NCBI GenBank assembly: GCA_036268485.1
Contig: DATAUC010000103.1
Location: 39,639-103,638 of the forward strand
Direction of reading: 5' to 3'
DNA: 64,000 bases
Source of the DNA: Bog-473 sp036268485
GTDB lineage: Bacteria > Actinomycetota > Acidimicrobiia > Acidimicrobiales > RAAP-2
Every line of letters starts with the position of its first letter. Within the stretch, counting starts at the first letter, position 1. A model generated the notes under the pieces. That model worked only from the letters and a program-made list of their open reading frames with translations, had not been told where the DNA came from and did no database searches. This document shows, one piece after another, positions 58,124 through 64,000 of this stretch. The translations under genes were made by a program, and so were the position numbers.

Positions 58124-58585
58124 ATGGCTGACGAAGTAAAGCTCTACAGCGCCGACCACGTCTTGGAGTATCCCTACGTCCGTTCGGTGGGCCCGGTCAT
58201 CGGCGCCTTCCTGACCGGACTGCGAGACGGCAAGGTCGTCGGGATCCACGGCACCGGGGGCAAGGTCATCGTGCCGCCCACCGAGTACGACCCCGATACG
58301 GGCGAGGAAACCAAGGACATCGTCGATGTCGGGCCCGAGGGCACCGTGACGTCATGGTCCTGGGTGCCCCACCCGCGTCCCAAGCACCCACTGCAGACGC
58401 CGTTCGCCTGGGTGCTGGTGAAGTTCGATGGCGCCGACACGTCGTTTCTCCACGTCATGGGGGCGGCCAGCCCCGACGCCGTGAGCACCGGCATGCGGGT
58501 CCGCCCCCAGTTCGCCCCCGAGGGCGAGCGGGTCGGCCACGTGCACGACATCGTGCAGTTCGTCCCCGCCGGAGGTGCCGCGTGA
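58124..58585 (+). CDS. DUF35 OB-fold protein without zinc ribbon
   Basis: A 153-residue protein. Instead of the usual cysteine ribbon the N-terminal half has GKVIVPPTEYDPDTGEE and no cysteine at all; the OB fold follows (GPEGTVTSWSWVPHP, ending VHDIVQFVP). It is the first of a tightly overlapped series DUF35-DUF35-thiolase-thiolase. In mycobacteria, Rv3521 precedes ltp4 (Rv3522) and ltp3 (Rv3523) as one longer DUF35-type gene, so this and the next gene may be its split counterpart. GGGGAGG precedes the ATG. Confidence 0.82.
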   Translation: MADEVKLYSADHVLEYPYVRSVGPVIGAFLTGLRDGKVVGIHGTGGKVIVPPTEYDPDTGEETKDIVDVGPEGTVTSWSWVPHPRPKHPLQTPFAWVLVKFDGADTSFLHVMGAASPDAVSTGMRVRPQFAPEGERVGHVHDIVQFVPAGGAA

Positions 58586-59070
58586 GCGAGCCCGTGACCA
58601 TGATGGCCGCCACCACACGGCTCGACTTCGTCTTCACTCCGGGCGTGGCCCAGAGCAAGAACCTGCACGGTCTGGAGCAGGGCAAGTTCATCGGCCAGCG
58701 CTGCCCCAAGTGCAAGAAGGTGTACACGCTGTCCCGCGGCTCCTGCCCGACAGACGGTGTACCGACCGACGAGATCGTCGAACTGCCCAACACCGGAACG
58801 GTCACCACCTACTGCGTGGTCAATGTGCCCTTTGCCGGTCAGTCCATTGAGATCCCCTACATCTGTGCCCAGATCCTGCTGGACGGAGCCAATCTCTCCT
58901 TCATGGGTCTCATTCAGGAGATTCCCACCGACGAAATCCGCATGGGCCTACGCGTCGAAGCCGTGTGGGTAGCGCCCGAGGACCTCGGCCCCACCATGGC
59001 TTCGGTCAAGTACTTCCGCCCTACCGGCGAGCCCGATGCCGACTTCGAGACCTTCAAGGAGTACCTGTGA
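58582..59070 (+). CDS. DUF35 OB-fold protein with incomplete zinc ribbon
   Basis: A 162-residue protein. The ribbon reads CPKCKKVYTLSRGSCPTDG: only three of the four usual cysteines remain, the last being Asp. The OB fold (PNTGTVTTYCVVNVPF onward) is complete. The GTG start overlaps the previous stop (GTGA) and its own stop overlaps the next gene, so a fixed ratio of the two DUF35 subunits with the thiolase-fold pair is likely. Probably an acyl-CoA-binding partner of the Ltp4-like protein. Confidence 0.85.
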   Translation: MSEPVTMMAATTRLDFVFTPGVAQSKNLHGLEQGKFIGQRCPKCKKVYTLSRGSCPTDGVPTDEIVELPNTGTVTTYCVVNVPFAGQSIEIPYICAQILLDGANLSFMGLIQEIPTDEIRMGLRVEAVWVAPEDLGPTMASVKYFRPTGEPDADFETFKEYL

Positions 59071-60152
59071 GCGGTTTCCCCGATCTGACCTCAGGTCACC
59101 GCCCGGTCGGCGTGGTGTCGTTCGCCCAGTACGACAACGTCCGTCGCGAGGGTGCCCACAACGAAGTCGAGATGCTCATGCCCGTGGTGGCCGAGGTCTT
59201 CGGCAACATCGGCATCACCAAGGACGACGTCGGCTTCATCTGCTCGGGTTCGACCGACTACCTGGTCGGCGGTCCCTTCTCCTTCGTCACGGCGCTCGAT
59301 GCGGTCGGCGTGTGGCCGCCCCGGGCGGAGTCGCACGTCGAGATGGACGGCGCCTGGGCCCTGTACGAAGCCTGGGTGCTCTTGCAGGAAGGCGAGATCG
59401 ATGCCGCGCTGGTCTACTGCTTCGGCCGGTCCTCACCGGGCAACCTGAGCGAGATCATGTCGGTGCAGCTCGATCCCTATTACATGGCCCCCCTCTGGCC
59501 GGACCCGACATCATTGGCGGCCATGCAGGCCCAGTCCATGATCGATGCCGGCCTGGCCACCGAAGCGGATTTCGCCGCCGTGGCCAGCCGCGCCCGCAAT
59601 TCAGCCATGGACAACCCCAAAGCCCAAGTGGCCTATGACCGCAGTCCCGAGGAACTTTTGCGCGAGGACTACGACGTGGCGCCGTTGCGCCGTCACGCGC
59701 TGCCGCCATTGACCGACGGATGTGCCGCCATCGTGCTGGCCGCCGGTGATCGGGCCTATGAGTTGTGCGAGCGGCCGGCCTTCATCACCGGCATCGACCA
59801 TCGCATCGAGACGCACGCCCTGGGCGCCCGGGACCTCACCCACTCGCCGTCGACCAAGCTGGCCGGGGAAAAGGCGGGCGTGGGCAAGAAAAGGGTCGAT
59901 GTGGCCGAGCTGCATGCGCCCTTCGCCCATCAAGAACTCATCCTCGCCGAAGCCCTCGGCCTCGGCGACGACGTGAACATCTGTCCTTCTGGAGGTGCGT
60001 TGGCCGCCAATCCCATGATGTCGGCCGGGTTGATCCGCATCGGCGAAGCATCCAAGCGAATCTGGTCCGGCGACGCCGACCGGGCCGTGGCCCACGCCAC
60101 GTCCGGGCACTGCCTCCAGCAAAACCTCGTCTGCGTATTGGAAGGTGTGTGA
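59067..60152 (+). CDS. Thiolase-fold protein, Ltp4-like
   Basis: A 361-residue thiolase-superfamily protein lacking the nucleophilic Cys (the segment reads HVEMDGAWALYEAW) and with AELHAPFAHQELI in place of the NEAF region. It therefore cannot be a normal thiolase. Length, neighbours and motif changes match mycobacterial Ltp4 (Rv3522), thought to take part in steroid side-chain removal with Ltp3. GTGA overlap with the preceding gene and TGATG overlap with the next suggest a heteromeric complex. Confidence 0.82.
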   Translation: MSGFPDLTSGHRPVGVVSFAQYDNVRREGAHNEVEMLMPVVAEVFGNIGITKDDVGFICSGSTDYLVGGPFSFVTALDAVGVWPPRAESHVEMDGAWALYEAWVLLQEGEIDAALVYCFGRSSPGNLSEIMSVQLDPYYMAPLWPDPTSLAAMQAQSMIDAGLATEADFAAVASRARNSAMDNPKAQVAYDRSPEELLREDYDVAPLRRHALPPLTDGCAAIVLAAGDRAYELCERPAFITGIDHRIETHALGARDLTHSPSTKLAGEKAGVGKKRVDVAELHAPFAHQELILAEALGLGDDVNICPSGGALAANPMMSAGLIRIGEASKRIWSGDADRAVAHATSGHCLQQNLVCVLEGV

Positions 60153-61327
60153 TGTCCGAGCGTTGCGCAGTCATCGGAATCGGTCAGACCGTGGCCAAGG
60201 CCAAGCGGGAAGACGTGTCCATTGCCGGCCTCGTCCGTGAAGCCGCCGTTATGGCGCTCGAGGACGCCGGCCTGACATTCGCCGACATCGACGCCGTCGT
60301 GATCGGAAAGGCCCCCGACATGTTCGAGGGCGTCATGATGCCCGAGCTCTACCTGGCCAGCGCGCTGGGCGCGTCGGGCAAGCCGATGTTCCGGGTGCAT
60401 ACCGCCGGCTCCGTCGGTGGCTCCACCGCCATTGTGGCGGCCCACCTGGTGGCCTCGGGCATTCACGACCGCGTGCTGACCGTGGCCTTCGAGAAGCAGA
60501 GCGACTCCGACGCCATGTGGGCCCTGTCCGTGCCGCAGCCGTTCTCCACACCGTTGTTGGCCGGCGCTGGTGGCTACTTCGCCCCCATCATCCGGGCCTA
60601 CATGCACCGCTCCGGCGCACCGCGCGACACGGGCATGAAGGTGGCGGTCAAGGACCGGCTGCACGCATTGAAGAACCCCTACGCCCACCTCCACCTGCCC
60701 GACATCGATCTCAAGATGGTGGAGGACTCCATCATGTTGTGGGATCCACTGCACTACCTGGAGGCCTGCCCGTCGTCCGACGGTGCCGCCGCCATGGTCA
60801 TCGGCTCGGAGAAGGCGGCCACCAAGGCCACGGCCGACACCGGCCGCCGCCCGGCCTGGATCCACGGCATGGCCATGCGCTCCGAACCCACGATGTTCGC
60901 CGGCCGCGACCAGGTCAACCCCCAGGCCGGCAAGGACTGCGCCGCCGACGTGTACCGGCAGGCCGGAATTACCAACCCGCGCCAGGACTTCGACATGGCC
61001 GAGGTCTACGTGCCCTTCAGCTGGTACGAGCCGATGTGGCTGGAGAATCTTGGCTTCTGCGCCGAAGGTGATGGGTGGAAGCTGACCGAAGAGGGGGCGA
61101 CCTCCATGATCGCCGGCGGTGACATCCCCTGGAACTGCTCGGGCGGCGTGCTGTCGTCGAACCCGATCGGGGCCTCGGGCATGCTGCGTTTCCTGGAGAC
61201 GGCCCTGCAAATTCGTGGCGAAGCGGGCGAACACCAGGTGCCCGACGCCAAGCGGGCCCTCGGGCAGGCCTACGGTGGTGGATCGCAGTTCTTCGCCATG
61301 TGGGTGGTCGGGGTGGACAAGCCCTAA
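60152..61327 (+). CDS. Thiolase-fold protein, Ltp3-like
   Basis: A 391-residue thiolase-superfamily protein. The nucleophile position is HTAGSVGGSTAI, without Cys, and the distal motif is MAEVYVPFSWYEPMWLE, where aldolase-type relatives carry a tyrosine. C-terminal NCSGGVLSSNPIGASGM retains the glycine-rich CoA loop. It resembles Rv3523 (Ltp3), so a retro-aldol or lyase function together with the Ltp4-like partner is more likely than thiolysis. 54 bases upstream of the ferredoxin gene. Confidence 0.83.
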   Translation: MSERCAVIGIGQTVAKAKREDVSIAGLVREAAVMALEDAGLTFADIDAVVIGKAPDMFEGVMMPELYLASALGASGKPMFRVHTAGSVGGSTAIVAAHLVASGIHDRVLTVAFEKQSDSDAMWALSVPQPFSTPLLAGAGGYFAPIIRAYMHRSGAPRDTGMKVAVKDRLHALKNPYAHLHLPDIDLKMVEDSIMLWDPLHYLEACPSSDGAAAMVIGSEKAATKATADTGRRPAWIHGMAMRSEPTMFAGRDQVNPQAGKDCAADVYRQAGITNPRQDFDMAEVYVPFSWYEPMWLENLGFCAEGDGWKLTEEGATSMIAGGDIPWNCSGGVLSSNPIGASGMLRFLETALQIRGEAGEHQVPDAKRALGQAYGGGSQFFAMWVVGVDKP

Positions 61328-61381
61328 CATCCCGGGTCCGGCCGATATGCTCGACGGTGCCCATCAACCAGGAGGTCGTCT

Positions 61382-61579
61382 GTGAAGGTCGTCGTGGACT
61401 TCGACGAGTGTGCCAGCAACGCCGTGTGCATGGGCATCATGCCCGAGGTCTTTGAAGTACGCGATGACGGCTACCTCTACATCCTCAACGAGAACCCTCC
61501 CGAAGAACTCCGGGAGAAGCTCCGTGAGGCCGTCAATGGGTGCCCGACCGGGGCTATCTCCATTGGCGAGGACGACTGA
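61382..61579 (+). CDS. FdxD-like single-cluster ferredoxin
   Basis: A 65-residue ferredoxin with C10, C16 and C54: CASNAVCMG gives the pattern C-x2-N-x2-C, and GCPTGAI the last ligand. The residue between the first two cysteines is Asn instead of Cys or His, as recalled for mycobacterial FdxD (Rv3503c), a KstR-regulon ferredoxin that reduces steroid-hydroxylating P450s. It should hold a 3Fe-4S or labile 4Fe-4S cluster. AGGAGG precedes the GTG. It probably ends the DUF35/ltp operon; no P450 is in the window. Confidence 0.88.
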   Translation: MKVVVDFDECASNAVCMGIMPEVFEVRDDGYLYILNENPPEELREKLREAVNGCPTGAISIGEDD

Positions 61580-61621
61580 CGTCCTGACGTACCCACCGAC
61601 GGCGCTCGCCGCCGCCACCCC

Positions 61622-63139
61622 ATGACCGACGCGTCCGCCCCCACCGCACCAAGGGTGCGCTTTGCCCCCTCGCCGACGGGCTACTTCCACGTAGGAAGCG
61701 CCCGGGCCGCCTTGTTCAATTGGCTCTTCGCCCAACAACAGGGCGGCACCTTCGTCCTGCGCATTGAGGATACCGACGAGGAGCGCAACCGGTCCGAGTG
61801 GACCGACGGCATCGTGTCGGCTCTCGACTGGCTCGGCATGTCCCCGGACGAGGGGCCGTACTTTCAGTCCCAACAGGGCGAGGCGCATCAAGCAGCCATT
61901 GAGGCTCTGTGGGCGAGCGGTGCGCTCTATGTGTGCGACTGCACGCGGGAAGAGATCGATGCCCGTACCAAGGTGCGTGCCGCCGCCGGTGATGCCACGC
62001 CGGGCTACGACGGACACTGCCGGGACAAGGGCCTGCCTCGCGGCGGCGGTCACGCGCTGCGCTTCCGTACCCCCGACGAAGGCGTGGTCGCCATGGTCGA
62101 CCTGGTGCGGGGCGAGGTGGAATTTCCCCAGCGGGCGCTGGAGGACTTCATCTGCGTCAAGGGGAACGGCAAGCCACTCTTCGTCCTGGCCAATGCCGTC
62201 GATGACCGCACCATGACCATCTCCCATGTCATCCGCGGTGAAGACTTGCTGCCCACCACGCCCAAGCAGATCATGTTGTGGGAGGCGCTCAATGTGGCCA
62301 CCAACACCGATCTGGCGCTGCCCACCTACGCCCATCTTCCTTTGCTGGTGAACGAGCAGGGCAAAAAGCTGTCCAAGCGCCGCGATCCGGTGGCGGTCGA
62401 GATGTACCGGGAGCAGGGTTACCTGCCGTCGGCGTTTTGCAACTACCTCTCCCTCTTGGGTTGGAGCCCAGGCGACGAAGAGATTGTGCCGATCCAGACC
62501 ATCGTTGACACCTTCCGGCTCGAGGACGTCCAGCGGTCACCGGCCTTCTTCGACCTCAAGAAGCTGACGCATATGAACGGCGTCTACATCCGCGAGTTGT
62601 CGGTCGATGGCTTCATAAGCGCAACCCGTCCCTGGGTCGACCCGGTGTCGGGGGAGTGGGCCCCGGGTACCTGGCGCGATCCCGATACGAGCGAGCCGGT
62701 GGTGGCCGGGCCTGTGTGGTCGGCAGAGCGATTCGATGCGGACATGTTCGGGCGATTGGCCCCGTTGATCCGAGAGCGAGTGTCCATCTTGAGCCAGGTG
62801 CCGGATCTGGTCGACTTCCTATTCCTCGAAGAGCCGCCCATTGATGAGGACAGCTGGCAGAAGGCCTTCGGCAAGGACGAGGTGGCGACCGACATTCTGA
62901 AGGCCGCCTACGCGGCGTACGCGGATTGCCCATGGACCGCCGCCGACCTGCACCGGGTGACGCAAGAGGTGGGCGAATCATTCGAGCGAGCACTGGGAAA
63001 GGCGCAGGCTCCTATCCGGGCTGCCGTCACAGGGAAGCGCGCCGGCCTCCCGCTCTTCGAACCGCTCGAGGAACTCGGTCGCGAAGAGACCAGACGGCGC
63101 ATGGCCGCCGCACTCGATCGGCTCGGTACGAGCAGCTGA
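61622..63139 (+). CDS. gltX: Glutamyl-tRNA synthetase
   Basis: A 505-residue class I synthetase. The HIGH-like motif is seen in FAPSPTGYFHVGSARAALF and the KMSKS-like motif as KKLSKRRDPV; the anticodon-binding C-terminal domain is complete. In actinobacteria GluRS also charges tRNA-Gln with glutamate, followed by GatCAB amidation, which suits the nearby tRNA-Gln and tRNA-Glu genes. The ATG is 42 bases after the ferredoxin stop; its stop overlaps the YdcF-like start (TGATG). Confidence 0.95.
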   Translation: MTDASAPTAPRVRFAPSPTGYFHVGSARAALFNWLFAQQQGGTFVLRIEDTDEERNRSEWTDGIVSALDWLGMSPDEGPYFQSQQGEAHQAAIEALWASGALYVCDCTREEIDARTKVRAAAGDATPGYDGHCRDKGLPRGGGHALRFRTPDEGVVAMVDLVRGEVEFPQRALEDFICVKGNGKPLFVLANAVDDRTMTISHVIRGEDLLPTTPKQIMLWEALNVATNTDLALPTYAHLPLLVNEQGKKLSKRRDPVAVEMYREQGYLPSAFCNYLSLLGWSPGDEEIVPIQTIVDTFRLEDVQRSPAFFDLKKLTHMNGVYIRELSVDGFISATRPWVDPVSGEWAPGTWRDPDTSEPVVAGPVWSAERFDADMFGRLAPLIRERVSILSQVPDLVDFLFLEEPPIDEDSWQKAFGKDEVATDILKAAYAAYADCPWTAADLHRVTQEVGESFERALGKAQAPIRAAVTGKRAGLPLFEPLEELGREETRRRMAAALDRLGTSS

Positions 63140-63759
63140 TGTTTTTCTCGCCGCTTCGATGGGCCTTCCGCATCGCCGGACTCATTGTGGCGGCCATCGT
63201 CCTCTACTTCGCGGTGACGCTGGTCCAGGTGTGGCTGACTTCGCGCCAATACGGAGCGCATCAGGCCACTGCCGTTCTGGTCATGGGGGCGGCGCAGTAC
63301 AACGGCGTACCGTCGCCCGATCTGCAGGCTCGGCTGAATGAAGCGCTCATCTTGTTCAACGCCGGCGACTCCAAACTCATCATGGTGACCGGTAACAAAG
63401 AGGCCGGCGACATCTACACCGAAGCCGAAGCCAGCACGAGCTATCTCAAGCAGAACGGCGTGCCGACACAGGACATACTCGAAGCTGGTGGGGACGACAG
63501 CTACGAGAACGTGGCCGATGCCGCCCCGCAGCTCCGGGCCCACAATGTGTCCACCATTCTGGTCACCACCGACCCCTTCCACGAGTTCCGCTCGATGGCC
63601 ATCACCTCCTCATTCGGCTTCACCCCCTCGGCCACTCCGACCCACACGTCGCCCATCACCGGCTGGTCCACAGTGCCCTATTTCATAAAGGAGTCGGTAG
63701 GAGTGGGATTGGGCCGGATCTTCGGCTACAACCACCTGGAATGGCTGCACGATGCGTGA
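63139..63759 (+). CDS. YdcF/SanA-like DUF218 membrane protein
   Basis: A 206-residue protein with one N-terminal membrane helix (about residues 12-30) and a DUF218 domain: TAVLVMGAAQYNGVPSPDL, MVTGNKEAGDIYTEAEA, SYENVADAAP and VTTDPFHEFRSMAI. The family is linked to envelope integrity and vancomycin tolerance in enterobacteria; no reaction is firmly known. The ATG overlaps the gltX stop, so it is translated with GluRS. It is followed by 81 bases and a tRNA gene. Confidence 0.85.
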   Translation: MFFSPLRWAFRIAGLIVAAIVLYFAVTLVQVWLTSRQYGAHQATAVLVMGAAQYNGVPSPDLQARLNEALILFNAGDSKLIMVTGNKEAGDIYTEAEASTSYLKQNGVPTQDILEAGGDDSYENVADAAPQLRAHNVSTILVTTDPFHEFRSMAITSSFGFTPSATPTHTSPITGWSTVPYFIKESVGVGLGRIFGYNHLEWLHDA

Positions 63760-63768
63760 GCAGCCCAG

Positions 63769-63787
63769 GGGGCACGAACCCCTGCCC
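63769..63787 (+). terminator. Hairpin after YdcF-like gene
   Basis: CAGGGG, 7 bases, CCCCTG: a perfect 6-bp stem shortly after the stop at 63759. There is only a short TTTT 9-12 bases beyond, so this is a weak terminator candidate separating the gltX unit from the tRNA genes. Confidence 0.4.
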
Positions 63788-63820
63788 ACCAGGGAGATTT
63801 TGCGCCCCAGGCGCCTCGAC

Positions 63821-63826
63821 TAACCT
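63821..63826 (+). promoter_or_regulatory. -10 box of tRNA promoter
   Basis: TAACCT, with TTTGCG 16 bases upstream as a possible -35, ending 14 bases before the tRNA-Gln 5' end. It probably drives both tRNA genes. Confidence 0.45.
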
Positions 63827-63840
63827 GATCATCCACCCAT

Positions 63841-63912
63841 TCGGGGGTGGTGTAATCGGCAACACGACTGGTTCTGGTCCAGTTATTGAGGGTTCGAGTC
63901 CTTCCCCCCGAG
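63841..63912 (+). tRNA. tRNA-Gln (anticodon CTG)
   Basis: A complete 72-base cloverleaf. Acceptor TCGGGGG pairs with CCCCCGA (U1-A72 is typical of tRNA-Gln), the anticodon stem ACTGG/CCAGT encloses TTCTGGT with CTG at 34-36, and the T arm is GAGGG-TTCGAGT-CCTTC. Discriminator G; CCA is not encoded. It decodes CAG. Confidence 0.93.
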
Positions 63913-63944
63913 CTTCGGAGTAATCTTCACGGACTTCTCCGCAA

Positions 63945-64000
63945 GGTCCCATCGTCTAGAGGCCTAGGACACCACCCTCTCAAGGTGGCGACACGGGTTC
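63945..64000 (+). tRNA. tRNA-Glu (anticodon CTC), 3'-truncated by window
   Basis: The 5' acceptor GGTCCCA, the D arm TCGTCTAGAGGCCTAGGA, an anticodon stem CCACC/GGTGG around CTCTCAA (CTC at 34-36) and the beginning of the T arm are visible. The 3' quarter lies beyond the window. It is 32 bases after tRNA-Gln, probably on the same transcript. Confidence 0.92.

Noticed and set aside
1..64000. CRISPR arrays, insertion sequences, integrases or prophage genes
   Set aside because: No regularly spaced direct repeats, transposase motifs, long terminal inverted repeats or phage structural genes were seen.

Overview
The window is high-GC, densely coded DNA from an actinobacterium, most likely an Acidimicrobiia-type member of Actinomycetota. 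Evidence: mycofactocin genes, three F420-type luciferase-like oxidoreductases, a mycobacterial-type steroid-degradation gene set, an AdaA-AlkA fusion, many GTG starts, 1-4 base gene overlaps, and about a dozen genes whose start codon lies 6-9 bases after a TANNNT -10 box (leaderless transcription). No transposase, phage gene, rRNA or CRISPR array is visible, and no gene-free stretch exceeds 300 bases. The species cannot be named from the sequence alone.

Layout. 1-5.8 kb: 3' end of a D-aminoacylase-type amidohydrolase, an ABC-2 exporter pair, a KstR-like TetR repressor, a second TetR regulator, an SCO6745-like protein and a cyclase-family hydrolase. 5.9-15.9 kb: a rearranged mycofactocin locus. 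It holds an NDMA-dependent alcohol dehydrogenase, mftD, an LLM oxidoreductase, two SDRs coupled to mftF on the minus strand, then divergent mftA-mftB-mftC-mftE-SDR-zinc-finger protein on the plus strand. mftA (37 codons) ends with the diagnostic IDGMCGVY core. 15.9-27.8 kb: a sphingosine-phosphate-lyase-like PLP enzyme, a TauD-type dioxygenase, LLM enzymes, an aldehyde dehydrogenase, a DUF35 protein, an unusual FtsH-like protease, a CurA-like reductase, a secreted esterase and small membrane or phosphatase genes.

27.8-46.7 kb: acyl-CoA and steroid catabolism. There are two heteromeric acyl-CoA dehydrogenase pairs, an amidohydrolase, a dienelactone hydrolase, SDRs, a lipoprotein esterase, and a thiolase/DUF35/Ltp2-like operon. 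The minus-strand operon echA20-ipdA-ipdB-ipdC opens the last steroid rings (C and D). An ogt/adaA-alkA DNA-alkylation repair pair is embedded here. 46.7-57.4 kb: an SDR divergent from the ipd operon, the proton-translocating transhydrogenase pntAA-pntAB-pntB, a GH18-like exported protein, a large membrane protein, an aldo-keto reductase, an SRPBCC protein and an ABC1/UbiB-type kinase. 57.4-64 kb: VapBC, then an operon of two DUF35 proteins plus two thiolase-fold proteins (Ltp4/Ltp3-like) and an FdxD-like ferredoxin, gltX, a YdcF-like protein, tRNA-Gln(CTG) and the 5' part of tRNA-Glu(CTC).

How it fits together: the KstR-like repressor, the ipd operon, the Ltp/DUF35 modules, the paired acyl-CoA dehydrogenases and the FdxD-like ferredoxin together suggest growth on sterols or bile-acid-like steroids. 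Mycofactocin and its dedicated dehydrogenases would handle alcohol oxidation, and PntAB would link NADH and NADPH pools. A 14-base site upstream of the DUF35/Ltp operon matches my recollection of the KstR operator at all but one defined position, which ties the two ends of the window together. A second inverted repeat, TGACG-N3-CGTCA, occurs in two divergent promoter regions and may mark another regulon.
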